Of a stretch of DNA of 64,000 nt, positions 1-8,067 are shown piece by piece. Every line of letters begins with the position of its first letter. The first letter of the stretch is position 1. The stretch covers positions 496,001 through 560,000 of the forward strand of contig NZ_SZUU01000003.1 in NCBI RefSeq assembly GCF_019583405.1, given 5' to 3'. Origin of the DNA: Bacteroides fragilis. Lineage in GTDB: Bacteria > Bacteroidota > Bacteroidia > Bacteroidales > Bacteroidaceae. The notes under the pieces are model-generated. The model had not been told where the DNA came from. It saw only the letters and a program-made list of their open reading frames with translations, and ran no database searches. The position numbers and the translations under genes were made by a program.

Positions 1-2200
1 ATGTACCGAATGGTGATTTTTTATATTTATTGTAGTGACCAAGTAATGCGAACTCTGCACGTGCCATCAGAACCAAGCACTTTGAATGAGCAACAGGATC
101 CATCAACGGGATGTATGTCTTACTTTTAAACTTCCATTTATGGTATTCGACCCATTTATGGAGTTTATTCATATTATCTTGAGTTATGTAACCTGTTTGT
201 GGATTGGCATAATAACTCTCGTAGTTCTTACCATCAAAAGCCGAATACGGAGGAGTAAACTGAACTGAAAATGAAAAGTCAGAACCTGAACGTGGAAAAA
301 TCGGGTTATCAACAGAGTTGCGAGCCAAAGTCAATGAAATACTAAGGTCATTGCATTTCCCATTAGTTACCGGAAAATATTGCCAGTCTTTAAGATTGTA
401 ACGTTGGTAAGAAAACTCTGCAGAAAGGGTGAAATAGTCATCCGGCCATTTTAAACGCTTGCCCCAACCAGCAGAAAGCCCCCACATTTTAATTGATTTA
501 TCCGGATCATAGTAGTTCTCATAGTTACTATTGTTATAGTTGTTGAAATGATTAGAGCTATAGTAACGGTCACTGATACTGGTCTGCACAGAGTAAAAAG
601 CCGAAAGCGAGAATGAGTTCGGACGCTTTCCTCCAAACCACGGATCGAAAAATGAAAGACTGTAAGATTGGTAGTATTTAGCATTTGTCTGCCCACTGAT
701 AGTTAATGTTTGTCCGTCACCTTGCGGTAGAATACCACGATAGTTTTCACCCGGACGCAGCAAATTAGGAAGAGAGAAATTAGTAAATTTTAGACTCAGT
801 TTACCAATAATTCCGGTTTGTCCCCAACCGGCAGAGAACTCTACTTGGTCATTAGCTTTGGATGTCAAAGGCAAACCTATATCAACTGTTCCATTCATAG
901 GATCCGGTTGAATATTCGGTTGCAGATGCTCTGGATCAAAATGCCCCATCTGCTGGATTTCACGCAAAGAACGCATTAAATCATCTTTACTGAACAACTG
1001 TCCCGGACGGATACGGAGTTCGCGGCGGACTACATTTTCATACAAACGGTCATTCCCGCTAATACTAATCTTATTGATAGTTGCTTGACGACCTTCACTA
1101 ATTCGCATTTCGAGGTCAATAGAATCACATGTTATGTTTACTTCTACCGGATCAAGGTTGTAGAAGAGATAGCCATTGTTGTAATACAAGTTACCAATAG
1201 CATCATCATCTGTAGAAATACGCTCATTTAATAATTTTTGATTGTATACATCACCTCTCTTCATGCGAAGCAAAAAGTCTAACCGTTCTGAAGGATAAAG
1301 TGTATTACCCACCCAAGTTATATTACGGAGATAATATTTCTGCCCTTCATCTATTTTTAAATAAATATTAACCGCTTTATCGTTGTGTAGTGATATACTA
1401 TCACTTACGATCATAGCATCACGAAATCCTAATTCATTATATTTGTCAATGATAAATTGCTTGTCCGCTTCATAGTTTTCCGGCACAAATTTCTTAGTGC
1501 GGAATAAGTTGAGAAGCTTGCCTTTCTCATTGGTCTTCTTCATTACTTTCTTTAACTTAGAAGTTCTGATTGCAATATTACCAACGATGTTGATTTCATG
1601 TATTTTTATTTTTTCTTTTTTGTCGATATCAACATCTACAATTACTTGGTTTTCGTTAGATAGATCATCTTTTTGCACGATGGCAACTTCCGCATTTTTA
1701 AATCCTTTGTCATCGAAATAGTGTTTGATTATTGTTTTAGCACGATCCACAATATTTGGAGTAATTTGATTACCTTTTATCATTCCCAATTTATTTTCCA
1801 AATCGGTGCGCTCCGATTTCTTGATACCATGATAACGTATCTCTGCGATACGAGATCGTTGTGCCAGAATGATTTTTAGCCAGATCTTGTTGCCTTCCAT
1901 TTTCTCTGCTGTAATCCGTACATCGGAAAACAAACCATGACGCCAATAGCGCTTGATTGCTCCGGATATTTCCTCTCCCGGAACAGTAATTGTTTGTCCC
2001 ACCGACAGTCCGGATAGTCCTATCAATACATAATCTTCATAATTCTTCACACCTTCAATCTTTATGTCTGCTATCTCATACCTTTGGGGGTTGCTATAAG
2101 ATATTTTAGGAGGAATTAGCTTTTCCTGATTACTCTGAGCAAAGAGTTTTACATAAGAAAAAAATATAATCAATAATAAAAGCAATTTTAATATCCTCAT
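1..2200 (-). CDS. bamA: Outer-membrane protein assembly factor BamA, 5' part (gene runs off the left edge)
   Basis: About 733 N-terminal residues are visible; the last barrel strands and the stop lie outside the window. The start at 2200 gives a signal peptide ending near LFAQ. POTRA-type repeats follow (for example YEIADIKIEGVKNYEDYVL from about residue 41, then RSRIAEIRYHGIKKSE), and then the start of a surface-antigen-type barrel with FSLPNLLRPGENYRG and the BamA-like FDPWFGGKRPNSFSLS. BamA is the essential insertase for outer-membrane barrel proteins. Upstream there is no uppS, the usual partner in Bacteroidetes. The preceding gene is a TonB receptor on the same strand, 240 bp away. A BamA paralogue is therefore possible; the family call is firm. 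Confidence 0.9.
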   Translation of the reverse strand, partial: MRILKLLLLLIIFFSYVKLFAQSNQEKLIPPKISYSNPQRYEIADIKIEGVKNYEDYVLIGLSGLSVGQTITVPGEEISGAIKRYWRHGLFSDVRITAEKMEGNKIWLKIILAQRSRIAEIRYHGIKKSERTDLENKLGMIKGNQITPNIVDRAKTIIKHYFDDKGFKNAEVAIVQKDDLSNENQVIVDVDIDKKEKIKIHEINIVGNIAIRTSKLKKVMKKTNEKGKLLNLFRTKKFVPENYEADKQFIIDKYNELGFRDAMIVSDSISLHNDKAVNIYLKIDEGQKYYLRNITWVGNTLYPSERLDFLLRMKRGDVYNQKLLNERISTDDDAIGNLYYNNGYLFYNLDPVEVNITCDSIDLEMRISEGRQATINKISISGNDRLYENVVRRELRIRPGQLFSKDDLMRSLREIQQMGHFDPEHLQPNIQPDPMNGTVDIGLPLTSKANDQVEFSAGWGQTGIIGKLSLKFTNFSLPNLLRPGENYRGILPQGDGQTLTISGQTNAKYYQSYSLSFFDPWFGGKRPNSFSLSAFYSVQTSISDRYYSSNHFNNYNNSNYENYYDPDKSIKMWGLSAGWGKRLKWPDDYFTLSAEFSYQRYNLKDWQYFPVTNGKCNDLSISLTLARNSVDNPIFPRSGSDFSFSVQFTPPYSAFDGKNYESYYANPQTGYITQDNMNKLHKWVEYHKWKFKSKTYIPLMDPVAHSKCLVLMARAEFALLGHYNKYKKSPFGT

Positions 2201-2310
2201 ATCACTATTCAAATTTCTGGATTTTAAATATTTTATCTAATAAATAGAATATAGAATGCGATAATCTCCTATAAAAAATAGAAAAGTGACCGCTATAAAT
2301 ATATAAAAAT

Positions 2311-2340
2311 AATCTGTCCAACTTTCTGGGTGCAGATCAC
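2311..2340. mobile_element. Possible solo terminal repeat of an IS3-type insertion sequence
   Basis: Read on the minus strand, the 240-bp gap upstream of bamA contains CTGCACCCAGAAAGTTGGAC. This resembles, from memory, the terminal inverted repeats of IS3/IS150-group elements (CCCAAAAGTTGGACA-like). No transposase and no second end were seen in the window, so this would be a relic. The rest of the gap is AT-rich with no gene seen. Confidence 0.3.
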
Positions 2341-2439
2341 TTAAACTATTCTAAGTTGTACGTTTATGATTATTATATGCAGTACAAATGGAATAATTGA
2401 AACTAAGAAATGACTGGTATTTATATAAATGAATTTGTT

Positions 2440-5076
2440 TTAGAACTGAATTTTGTAACTAAGGTTAGGTAACATATTACTTACATTTATTTTTTCTATA
2501 ACTTTTTTCTGTTCGTTATACTGATAGCCATGCTGTCCGGTATATCCAGTCAGATTCAGAAGTTGAAGCCCAAACTCGTGAGATACACGTTTCTTGTTTA
2601 GCTTATAACTGATACCTAAATCAACTGTAAAGGCTGGCGAGAACTGTTTACTAAATGCTTGTGCTTCCTCGTAGATAATATCCTTTTCACTCAATGATTC
2701 AGCTTCATCAATAGGGGTATAGCGGTCACCGCCCTGATAAGAAATTCGGATATTTGTATTGAATATGTGTTGGCGTTGTTTGCCCCATATCCATTCCTTA
2801 CCACCTAAAGCGTTAAACAAGTAACTCCGATCAAGCCGTGTGTTTCGCCAAATGTTATCACCACCCAGATACTCCGACTTAAAGACAGAACCCGTCAGCA
2901 TGTAATAATATCCTTTGCTTAGATAGCGCTCCAACGTGATGTCTATACCATAATTTCGCCCTTTTCCTTCATTTACCAATTGACGATCTAAATAATAAGT
3001 ATCGTGGTTAATGATAGAAAAAGAGGTTCCCGGTTCAACTGGTACATTAAACAATGCCTGATAGTAAGGTTCTATTTTCAAATGAGTGTTTTCTGAAAGA
3101 CTTAAATCGTAGGATAACACAAAATGGTGTGCTTTGGCAAAGTCCAATTCTTTATTCACTGCATCTTTTCCTGTTTCCGTTGATTTTACATAGTAATAAT
3201 CCAGCTTTTCCCGGCGACTATGTAATCCATAAGCTAAGGAGATAGATTGTTTAGGATTGAAATTCCATTTTAAAGCCAATCGGGGCTCTATCGTCCAATT
3301 TGAGTTTAAAGTAAATAGCTGTGCATTTACGCCTACATTGGCAGTCAATTTATCGGTCAATTTGAATATGGAGTTACTATATGCCGACAATACCATAGCT
3401 TCGCCATTACCTTTCACTATTCTTTGCATTGGTTTATTTTGTCCGAAGTTTGGTGACAAGTTAAAATCCAAATCATATAATAACCCAGTAATTGTAATTC
3501 CTGAACGGTTGGTATGTCGGGAACTATATTTTTTGTTGAAATAAGAATTTAGAACAATGTCCAAATTGGTGCTTTTCATATCTACAACAGGCAAATAGTA
3601 GGATGAGTTTTGAAAAAGAAGCTGTTCTACTTCGGGACGATTATCTGAATAAGTTGCAGCCAGTGATGTTTTGAAATAGGCATTATTGTCTAAATTATAC
3701 CTATGCGTTACTCCACCTGCTCCTTTTGCCATTGTTGTTTTAGACTTTTGTCTGTCAGCAAATGTTTCCCATTCGGAATAATTTTTTAAAGCATCACCTT
3801 TATTCATATCCAGTAAGCCAATCCCCCAAACAGAGAATATTCCAGCCTTACGTGTCGGAAAATTCAGTTTGAAAGTAAGATCTTGATAGCTTATACCTGT
3901 GTTTTCGGTGAAAGCTCCCATTAATCCGGTTGCAGAATAGCGGTAGTTGAAAATATAAGAACTTCCGGTTTTCCTATTAATAGGACCCTCGGAAGCAAAG
4001 TCAAGACCTAACAGTCCGACTTGAACAGCGTGTTCAAACTTATCATTATTACCGTTTCGGATAGACATATCAAATACGCCTGATAGAGCATTACTGTATT
4101 CTGCGGGGAAAGCACCATTAAAGAAATCTGAATTACCCATTACTTGACTGCTAAGTCCCGAAAACAGACCACCACCGACACCTGCGACATCGGCAAAGTG
4201 AGTCGGATTAGGAATTTCTATACCTTCCATTTTCCATTGTAAAAACTGCGGCGAATTACCACGTATGGCAATAGCATTTGTTCCCGGAGTTCCTGCCACA
4301 CCAGCAAAAGACGTGACAAGCCGAGCCGGATCATCCAGCCCGCCAGCAAATCGGTTCGCTTCTTCAACGCTAATCATACGTCCCCCAGTCAGAGCCATTG
4401 AATTGAGAGGTCGTTCTTTATTAACTCTCGCACGTACTACCACTTCATCCAACTTTAGGGAACTTTCAACCAAAGCTATATCACAGTTCACTTCTTTGGC
4501 GGAAGTCAGTAGAATTTCTTTCATTACAGCAGGTTCATACCCCAAATAAGATACCTGAATATCATATCTGCCAATGGGAATATTATTGAATCTAAAACGT
4601 CCCAAACTATCACTTGTTGTTCCTATTTGCGGATTAGTATTTGAAAGAACGACAGTGACGTATGGGATAGAAGAACCCGATGCTGCGTCTTTTACAACCC
4701 CTTTGATAGTTTGCCTGAAAGTATTATCTTGTGAAGTATTGGCAGGTATTGGGACTATAATAATATGCAACCCATTGATTTTATAAGTAAATCCAGTATC
4801 TTTTAGTGTTTGTTCAAGCACTTCTTTGAGATTGACCTTTTGGACTTTTATTGTAATTTTCCTGCTGACATCTATCTGTGCTTTGCTATAGGCAACCGTG
4901 TATTTACTTTGTGCTTCAATTTGTTCAAAGACTTGCTTTACAGTAATTTCACGCCTTGAAATTGTAAATTTCTCATTTTGGGCGTTTGAATGAATAGAGA
5001 TAAAAAGGAAAATAATCAGGCTGATTATTTTATAGCTTGAGTAATTTTGTCTAATTTTGAATTTTGATAAAGACAT
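2440..5076 (-). CDS. TonB-dependent receptor with N-terminal STN domain (FecA-like signalling transducer)
   Basis: This 878-residue outer-membrane receptor imports an unknown ligand using TonB energy. A signal peptide (about residues 1-33) is followed by a secretin/TonB short N-terminal domain (about 34-105: FTISRREITVKQVFEQIEA ... LHIIIVP). Next come a carboxypeptidase-D-regulatory-like domain (about 125-205, IKGVVKDAASGSSIPYVTV), a plug (GGLDDPARLVTSFAGVAG, IAIRGNSPQFLQWKMEGIE) and a 22-strand-type barrel to the C-terminal aromatic residue. The STN domain is the part that contacts a FecR anti-sigma factor, and a FecR gene lies immediately upstream, so this is the last gene of a sigma / barrel / FecR / receptor operon. 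There is no SusD partner, so it is not a SusCD glycan importer. The ligand cannot be told from the sequence. Confidence 0.88.
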   Translation of the reverse strand: MSLSKFKIRQNYSSYKIISLIIFLFISIHSNAQNEKFTISRREITVKQVFEQIEAQSKYTVAYSKAQIDVSRKITIKVQKVNLKEVLEQTLKDTGFTYKINGLHIIIVPIPANTSQDNTFRQTIKGVVKDAASGSSIPYVTVVLSNTNPQIGTTSDSLGRFRFNNIPIGRYDIQVSYLGYEPAVMKEILLTSAKEVNCDIALVESSLKLDEVVVRARVNKERPLNSMALTGGRMISVEEANRFAGGLDDPARLVTSFAGVAGTPGTNAIAIRGNSPQFLQWKMEGIEIPNPTHFADVAGVGGGLFSGLSSQVMGNSDFFNGAFPAEYSNALSGVFDMSIRNGNNDKFEHAVQVGLLGLDFASEGPINRKTGSSYIFNYRYSATGLMGAFTENTGISYQDLTFKLNFPTRKAGIFSVWGIGLLDMNKGDALKNYSEWETFADRQKSKTTMAKGAGGVTHRYNLDNNAYFKTSLAATYSDNRPEVEQLLFQNSSYYLPVVDMKSTNLDIVLNSYFNKKYSSRHTNRSGITITGLLYDLDFNLSPNFGQNKPMQRIVKGNGEAMVLSAYSNSIFKLTDKLTANVGVNAQLFTLNSNWTIEPRLALKWNFNPKQSISLAYGLHSRREKLDYYYVKSTETGKDAVNKELDFAKAHHFVLSYDLSLSENTHLKIEPYYQALFNVPVEPGTSFSIINHDTYYLDRQLVNEGKGRNYGIDITLERYLSKGYYYMLTGSVFKSEYLGGDNIWRNTRLDRSYLFNALGGKEWIWGKQRQHIFNTNIRISYQGGDRYTPIDEAESLSEKDIIYEEAQAFSKQFSPAFTVDLGISYKLNKKRVSHEFGLQLLNLTGYTGQHGYQYNEQKKVIEKINVSNMLPNLSYKIQF

Positions 5077-5138
5077 ATTTTTTATATCATTAAAAAGTTA
5101 AATACTATTTCTCTAAATGGAACAAGTTTGACTTTTAT

Positions 5139-5173
5139 GAACCGGGAAGTGGCTTCGAAACAATTTCCGGTTC
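5139..5173 (-). promoter_or_regulatory. Intercistronic hairpin between fecR and the receptor gene
   Basis: GAACCGGGAA (5139-5148) pairs with TTTCCGGTTC (5164-5173), 9 of 10 bases, with a 15-nt loop. It sits in the 100-bp gap between the FecR gene and the receptor gene. In the direction of transcription no T-run follows, so it is more likely a processing or stabilising hairpin than a terminator. It could help uncouple receptor dosage from sigma/anti-sigma dosage. Confidence 0.4.
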
Positions 5174-5176
5174 TTT

Positions 5177-6169
5177 TTATTTATTACCCCCTTTCTTTAT
5201 AATGGTTATTTTACTATTTTCTTTCTTATATTCAAAACCACCTACGACATCCTGCAATACGTTCAGGACATCTTCAAGGCTTTCATTATGAATGAACTTA
5301 ATGGTATATGGAGTATTCAGGAACGCTTGCTTACTATAATCAATAGTAACGCCATACCGCCGTTCAATCGTATTCACAATATCATTGAAAGTGGCATCCT
5401 GAAATACAAGTGAGCCATCTTTCCAACTACTGTTTTCACCCGTAACCGCATTTATCAATACAGAATTGTCTATCTTATTAAACACTATCTCTTGATTAGG
5501 TTTGAGAATATACTTGCTATCCGTTTTTCCTGACTGAATATCCACCTGTATCTTTCCACTATTAAGGGTTGCAATAGTTCGGTCATTCGTTGGGTAAGCT
5601 GATATGTTAAACTTAGTGCCAAGAACCCTTACGGATAGATTGTTTGTTTTTACTATAAATGGTTTTGCTGCATCACTGGCTACTGAAAAATAGGCTTCAC
5701 CATCCAAAGCGACTACACGGGTAGAATCTTTAAATTTAGAGGGATAGGTTATTTTAGTGCTGGAGTTTAATAGGATTGTTGTTCCGTCTGCCAATGTACA
5801 TTGTTTCTGTTGGTTGCTGGAAGTTACTACCTCTATCATTTCTACATCCTGATTTATATAGAGGTAACTCCCAAATATCAAGAGTACAGGAATAATGATA
5901 GCTGCACTTCCTAATAAAACACGACGTATTCTTAAATGCTTCTTTTGGTTCTCTAATTGCTTAATCTTATTTTTCACTCTATCCAATGCCTTGTAGGTAT
6001 TATCATTCGGAGCAATTTCCATTTCATCCCAAATGGCAGACATGGCATTATTCTTTTCAGCAGTCCATTTATCTTTGATAATCCATTTTTGTACCTTTTC
6101 CTCTATTTCAGGAGGATATGAATCTAAAAAGAACTGTTTGAGTATTTGATAAATATAATTCTCTTTCAT
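5177..6169 (-). CDS. FecR-family anti-sigma factor
   Basis: This 330-residue inner-membrane regulator relays the state of the outer-membrane receptor to its ECF sigma factor. The cytoplasmic N-terminus (about 1-80, with NAMSAIWDEM) precedes one transmembrane helix (about 83-105, LLGSAAIIIPVLLIFGSYL). A FecR domain follows (about 115-215, QQKQCTLADGTTILLNSST ... VLGTKFNISAYP) and then a DUF4974-like C-terminal domain (about 250-325, FNDIVNTIERRYGV). This is the standard Bacteroidetes layout. It lies between a small barrel gene (17 bp upstream) and the STN receptor, its expected signalling partner. Confidence 0.9.
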   Translation of the reverse strand: MKENYIYQILKQFFLDSYPPEIEEKVQKWIIKDKWTAEKNNAMSAIWDEMEIAPNDNTYKALDRVKNKIKQLENQKKHLRIRRVLLGSAAIIIPVLLIFGSYLYINQDVEMIEVVTSSNQQKQCTLADGTTILLNSSTKITYPSKFKDSTRVVALDGEAYFSVASDAAKPFIVKTNNLSVRVLGTKFNISAYPTNDRTIATLNSGKIQVDIQSGKTDSKYILKPNQEIVFNKIDNSVLINAVTGENSSWKDGSLVFQDATFNDIVNTIERRYGVTIDYSKQAFLNTPYTIKFIHNESLEDVLNVLQDVVGGFEYKKENSKITIIKKGGNK

Positions 6170-6185
6170 AGCTGCTTACTTATTA

Positions 6186-6947
6186 TTAGAAACCAATAGA
6201 AACACGTCCGGATGACTCTAATTTCCATTTCTGTGATTTATTATCATACTGATATTCTGCGCCAACACTCATTTCTGCATCTTTCTTCAAATCAACAGAT
6301 ACGGAAGCCCCAACACCTGTATGTGGAAACAGTGAGTTATAGGCAGAGAATGGGTATTCTTCTCCCGAAAAAACATATTGCCCCCACATCTTTAATCTAA
6401 TATTATTTGTAAGAGCATATTGTATTCTTGTATTCATACCCATAATATCTTGACGAAAAAGAGGTGATGCAAAATAGAATTGTCGGCTAAACATTCCCCC
6501 GACATCTATAGCTATTCTTTTAGATGGCATCCAACGTATAGCACCATTCAATGAAATATATTCTCCTAATCCTATATAAGATTTTTGTTCGCCACTTCCA
6601 ACAAATGAAAACTGTTTGTATATACGGTTTTGCTGAAACCTATAAAAGTCCGTCAGGATAGGATTATTTTTTAAAAGCATTGGATAAGGATAGTAAAAAG
6701 GGGACATTCCTATTGAAGAATTGATTGGCATTATCTCTGATGATGAGGATAATTCAATAGTTCCTTTTCTATTTATCTCATCCGGTAGTTCAGGTTTGAT
6801 CGGTTCTACGCTCAAAATTTGTTCCCCTGTCTTGATAGTGGAATTACTTTGTATATCTATCTTTTTCTTAACTTCGATAGATTGAGCGAAAATAGATACG
6901 ACAGATGCAAAAGTTAAAAATAGTAATATTGCTATTCGTTTATTCAT
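6186..6947 (-). CDS. Small outer-membrane beta-barrel-like protein of unknown function
   Basis: I do not recognise a named family. The 253-residue product has a clear signal peptide (about 1-21, ending SIFAQ), a low-complexity linker (about 22-85), and then alternating amphipathic strands rich in aromatic residues and glycine (YIGLGEYISLNGAIRWMP, RIAIDVGGMFSRQFYF). It ends in Phe (VSIGF), as outer-membrane barrels do. It is inserted between the ECF sigma gene and the fecR gene of one operon, where most such Bacteroidetes operons have nothing. It may be an accessory of the receptor or part of its uptake system; that is inference from position only. Confidence 0.6.
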   Translation of the reverse strand: MNKRIAILLFLTFASVVSIFAQSIEVKKKIDIQSNSTIKTGEQILSVEPIKPELPDEINRKGTIELSSSSEIMPINSSIGMSPFYYPYPMLLKNNPILTDFYRFQQNRIYKQFSFVGSGEQKSYIGLGEYISLNGAIRWMPSKRIAIDVGGMFSRQFYFASPLFRQDIMGMNTRIQYALTNNIRLKMWGQYVFSGEEYPFSAYNSLFPHTGVGASVSVDLKKDAEMSVGAEYQYDNKSQKWKLESSGRVSIGF

Positions 6948-7033
6948 GATTGCTTTCCTTCCTTTTATAGTGCCTATACTATATATACAATCATGTAGCT
7001 TATTACTCCCGATCTAAAACTAATATTTTTTTG

Positions 7034-7579
7034 TTAGAGGAAGAATATTAAGAAAGCTGAGATAACACGCTTAATTTCCTGCAAAGCCAAACTAAGTTGA
7101 TTTTCAACCGTTTTCTTTGATATTCCCAGTTCTTCGGCTATCTCATTATTGGAAATTCCTTTCTCCCGGCTCATTTGATAAATCTTTTTCCTTTGAACAG
7201 GCATCTTGCATACAGCCATTTCTACCAAAAGACTAATTTCCTTTGCAAATAATATTTCGTCAGAACTATCAGCAGCTTCTTCATCCAAGCCATTAAAGCT
7301 ATTCTTATAGTTTTCTTCGACCAGTTTATGCTTTAGGTGATTTAAAGCTGTATTCCTTGCAATGGTATATAGGTAGGTGTTAAATGCTTTGTTTGGGTCT
7401 ATAGATGTATGATTCATCCACAGTTTTACGAAAATATCCTGTGCCAGTTCTTCGGCATCACTTTCTGACCTCAAAAGTCCAATCAAGAGATATTTTACCT
7501 TATCGAAATAAGCCAAAAACACTTCTTCAAAAGCCTTATGATCGCCATTCTGCAATGCTTCAATGGTTGATATTTCCAT
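7034..7579 (-). CDS. ECF RNA polymerase sigma factor (Bacteroidetes sigma-70 family)
   Basis: This 181-residue ECF sigma factor directs RNA polymerase to the promoters of its regulon, probably its own operon. Region 2 is visible at about residues 12-75 (YFDKVKYLLIGLLRSESDAEELAQDIFVKLW), and region 4 with its helix-turn-helix at about 125-172 (PVQRKKIYQMSREKGISNNEIAEELGISKKTVENQL). It is the first gene of the sigma / barrel / FecR / TonB receptor cascade and should be held inactive by the FecR protein until the receptor binds ligand. Confidence 0.92.
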   Translation of the reverse strand: MEISTIEALQNGDHKAFEEVFLAYFDKVKYLLIGLLRSESDAEELAQDIFVKLWMNHTSIDPNKAFNTYLYTIARNTALNHLKHKLVEENYKNSFNGLDEEAADSSDEILFAKEISLLVEMAVCKMPVQRKKIYQMSREKGISNNEIAEELGISKKTVENQLSLALQEIKRVISAFLIFFL

Positions 7580-7611
7580 AGATATTGTGAATTAGTAATT
7601 ATATCGTTGTG

Positions 7612-7619
7612 CAAAAGTA
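7612..7619 (-). promoter_or_regulatory. Bacteroides -7 box TACTTTTG for the ECF sigma operon
   Basis: The minus strand reads TACTTTTG, matching the Bacteroides sigma-ABfr -7 consensus TAnnTTTG, 33 bp upstream of the sigma-factor start codon. No good -33 TTTG is visible at the expected distance. Confidence 0.5.
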
Positions 7620-7722
7620 TAAAAGACAACGAGTAAATAGGAACGATTACAGAAATAAAACGCTGCAACCACATAGACTTTAAGTAATATTCGGTTTAGA
7701 ATATATTTATTAGTTGAAAAGT

Positions 7723-7773
7723 AGGTGTAAGGTGCAAGCATATATTTATATATATAGCTTGCTCCTTACACCT
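7723..7773. repeat. Inverted repeat, 17-bp arms with one mismatch
   Basis: AGGTGTAAGGTGCAAGC (7723-7739) pairs with GCTTGCTCCTTACACCT (7757-7773), 16 of 17 bases. The 17-nt loop is almost entirely A/T. It is a strong hairpin with no adjacent T-run, upstream of the sigma operon. Function unknown; it may be a small palindromic repeat element. Confidence 0.6.
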
Positions 7774-8020
7774 AAGTTTAAAGATTAGTAATCAAAGACT
7801 TGCATAATTTAAAAATAACCTGTACTTTTGAACCCAAGATTAATGCAGACGAGGTGCAGGCAGATAAGGACAATACAAGTCTTTTGAAATCGTAACCAAG
7901 TCGTAACCTGAGATAGTTCATTGAAAATATAACGCTGATATTGAGCGGGTTGCAAGGCAAGGTTCATTTACCTGTCTCTCCGCTATAAACATTGGTTATC
8001 AATGATTTGAAGGAATTTAC

Positions 8021-8066
8021 CCCGTTTTATATTATGTTAATATAAAACGGGATATTTTGTTTTTTT
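8021..8066 (+). terminator. Intrinsic terminator on the plus strand
   Basis: A perfect 14-bp stem, CCCGTTTTATATTA (8021-8034) with TAATATAAAACGGG (8038-8051), is followed by a T-rich tract ending TTTTTTT. The tract is on the plus strand, so it terminates plus-strand transcripts, although the nearby recognised genes are on the minus strand. Confidence 0.65.
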
Positions 8067-8067
8067 A

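Larger units (their letters stand above)
7580..8067. other. Intergenic region with hairpin, degenerate plus-strand reading frame and terminator
   Basis: No intact gene is seen. The region holds the sigma-factor promoter (7612-7619), a long hairpin (7723-7773), and an open plus-strand frame without a start codon that ends at a TAA at 7893-7895 (tail reads NADEVQADKDNTSLLKS). Near 7962-7985 there is a tRNA 3'-end-like stretch (GGTTCATTTACCTGTCTCTC). A plus-strand terminator follows at 8021-8066. Since both flanking genes are on the minus strand, the plus-strand terminator suggests a decayed or unrecognised plus-strand gene, possibly an old integration scar. Confidence 0.35.

Noticed and set aside
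2440..5076. SusC-type glycan importer
   Set aside because: No SusD gene is adjacent, and the N-terminal STN domain plus FecR/sigma neighbours fit a FecA-like transducer.
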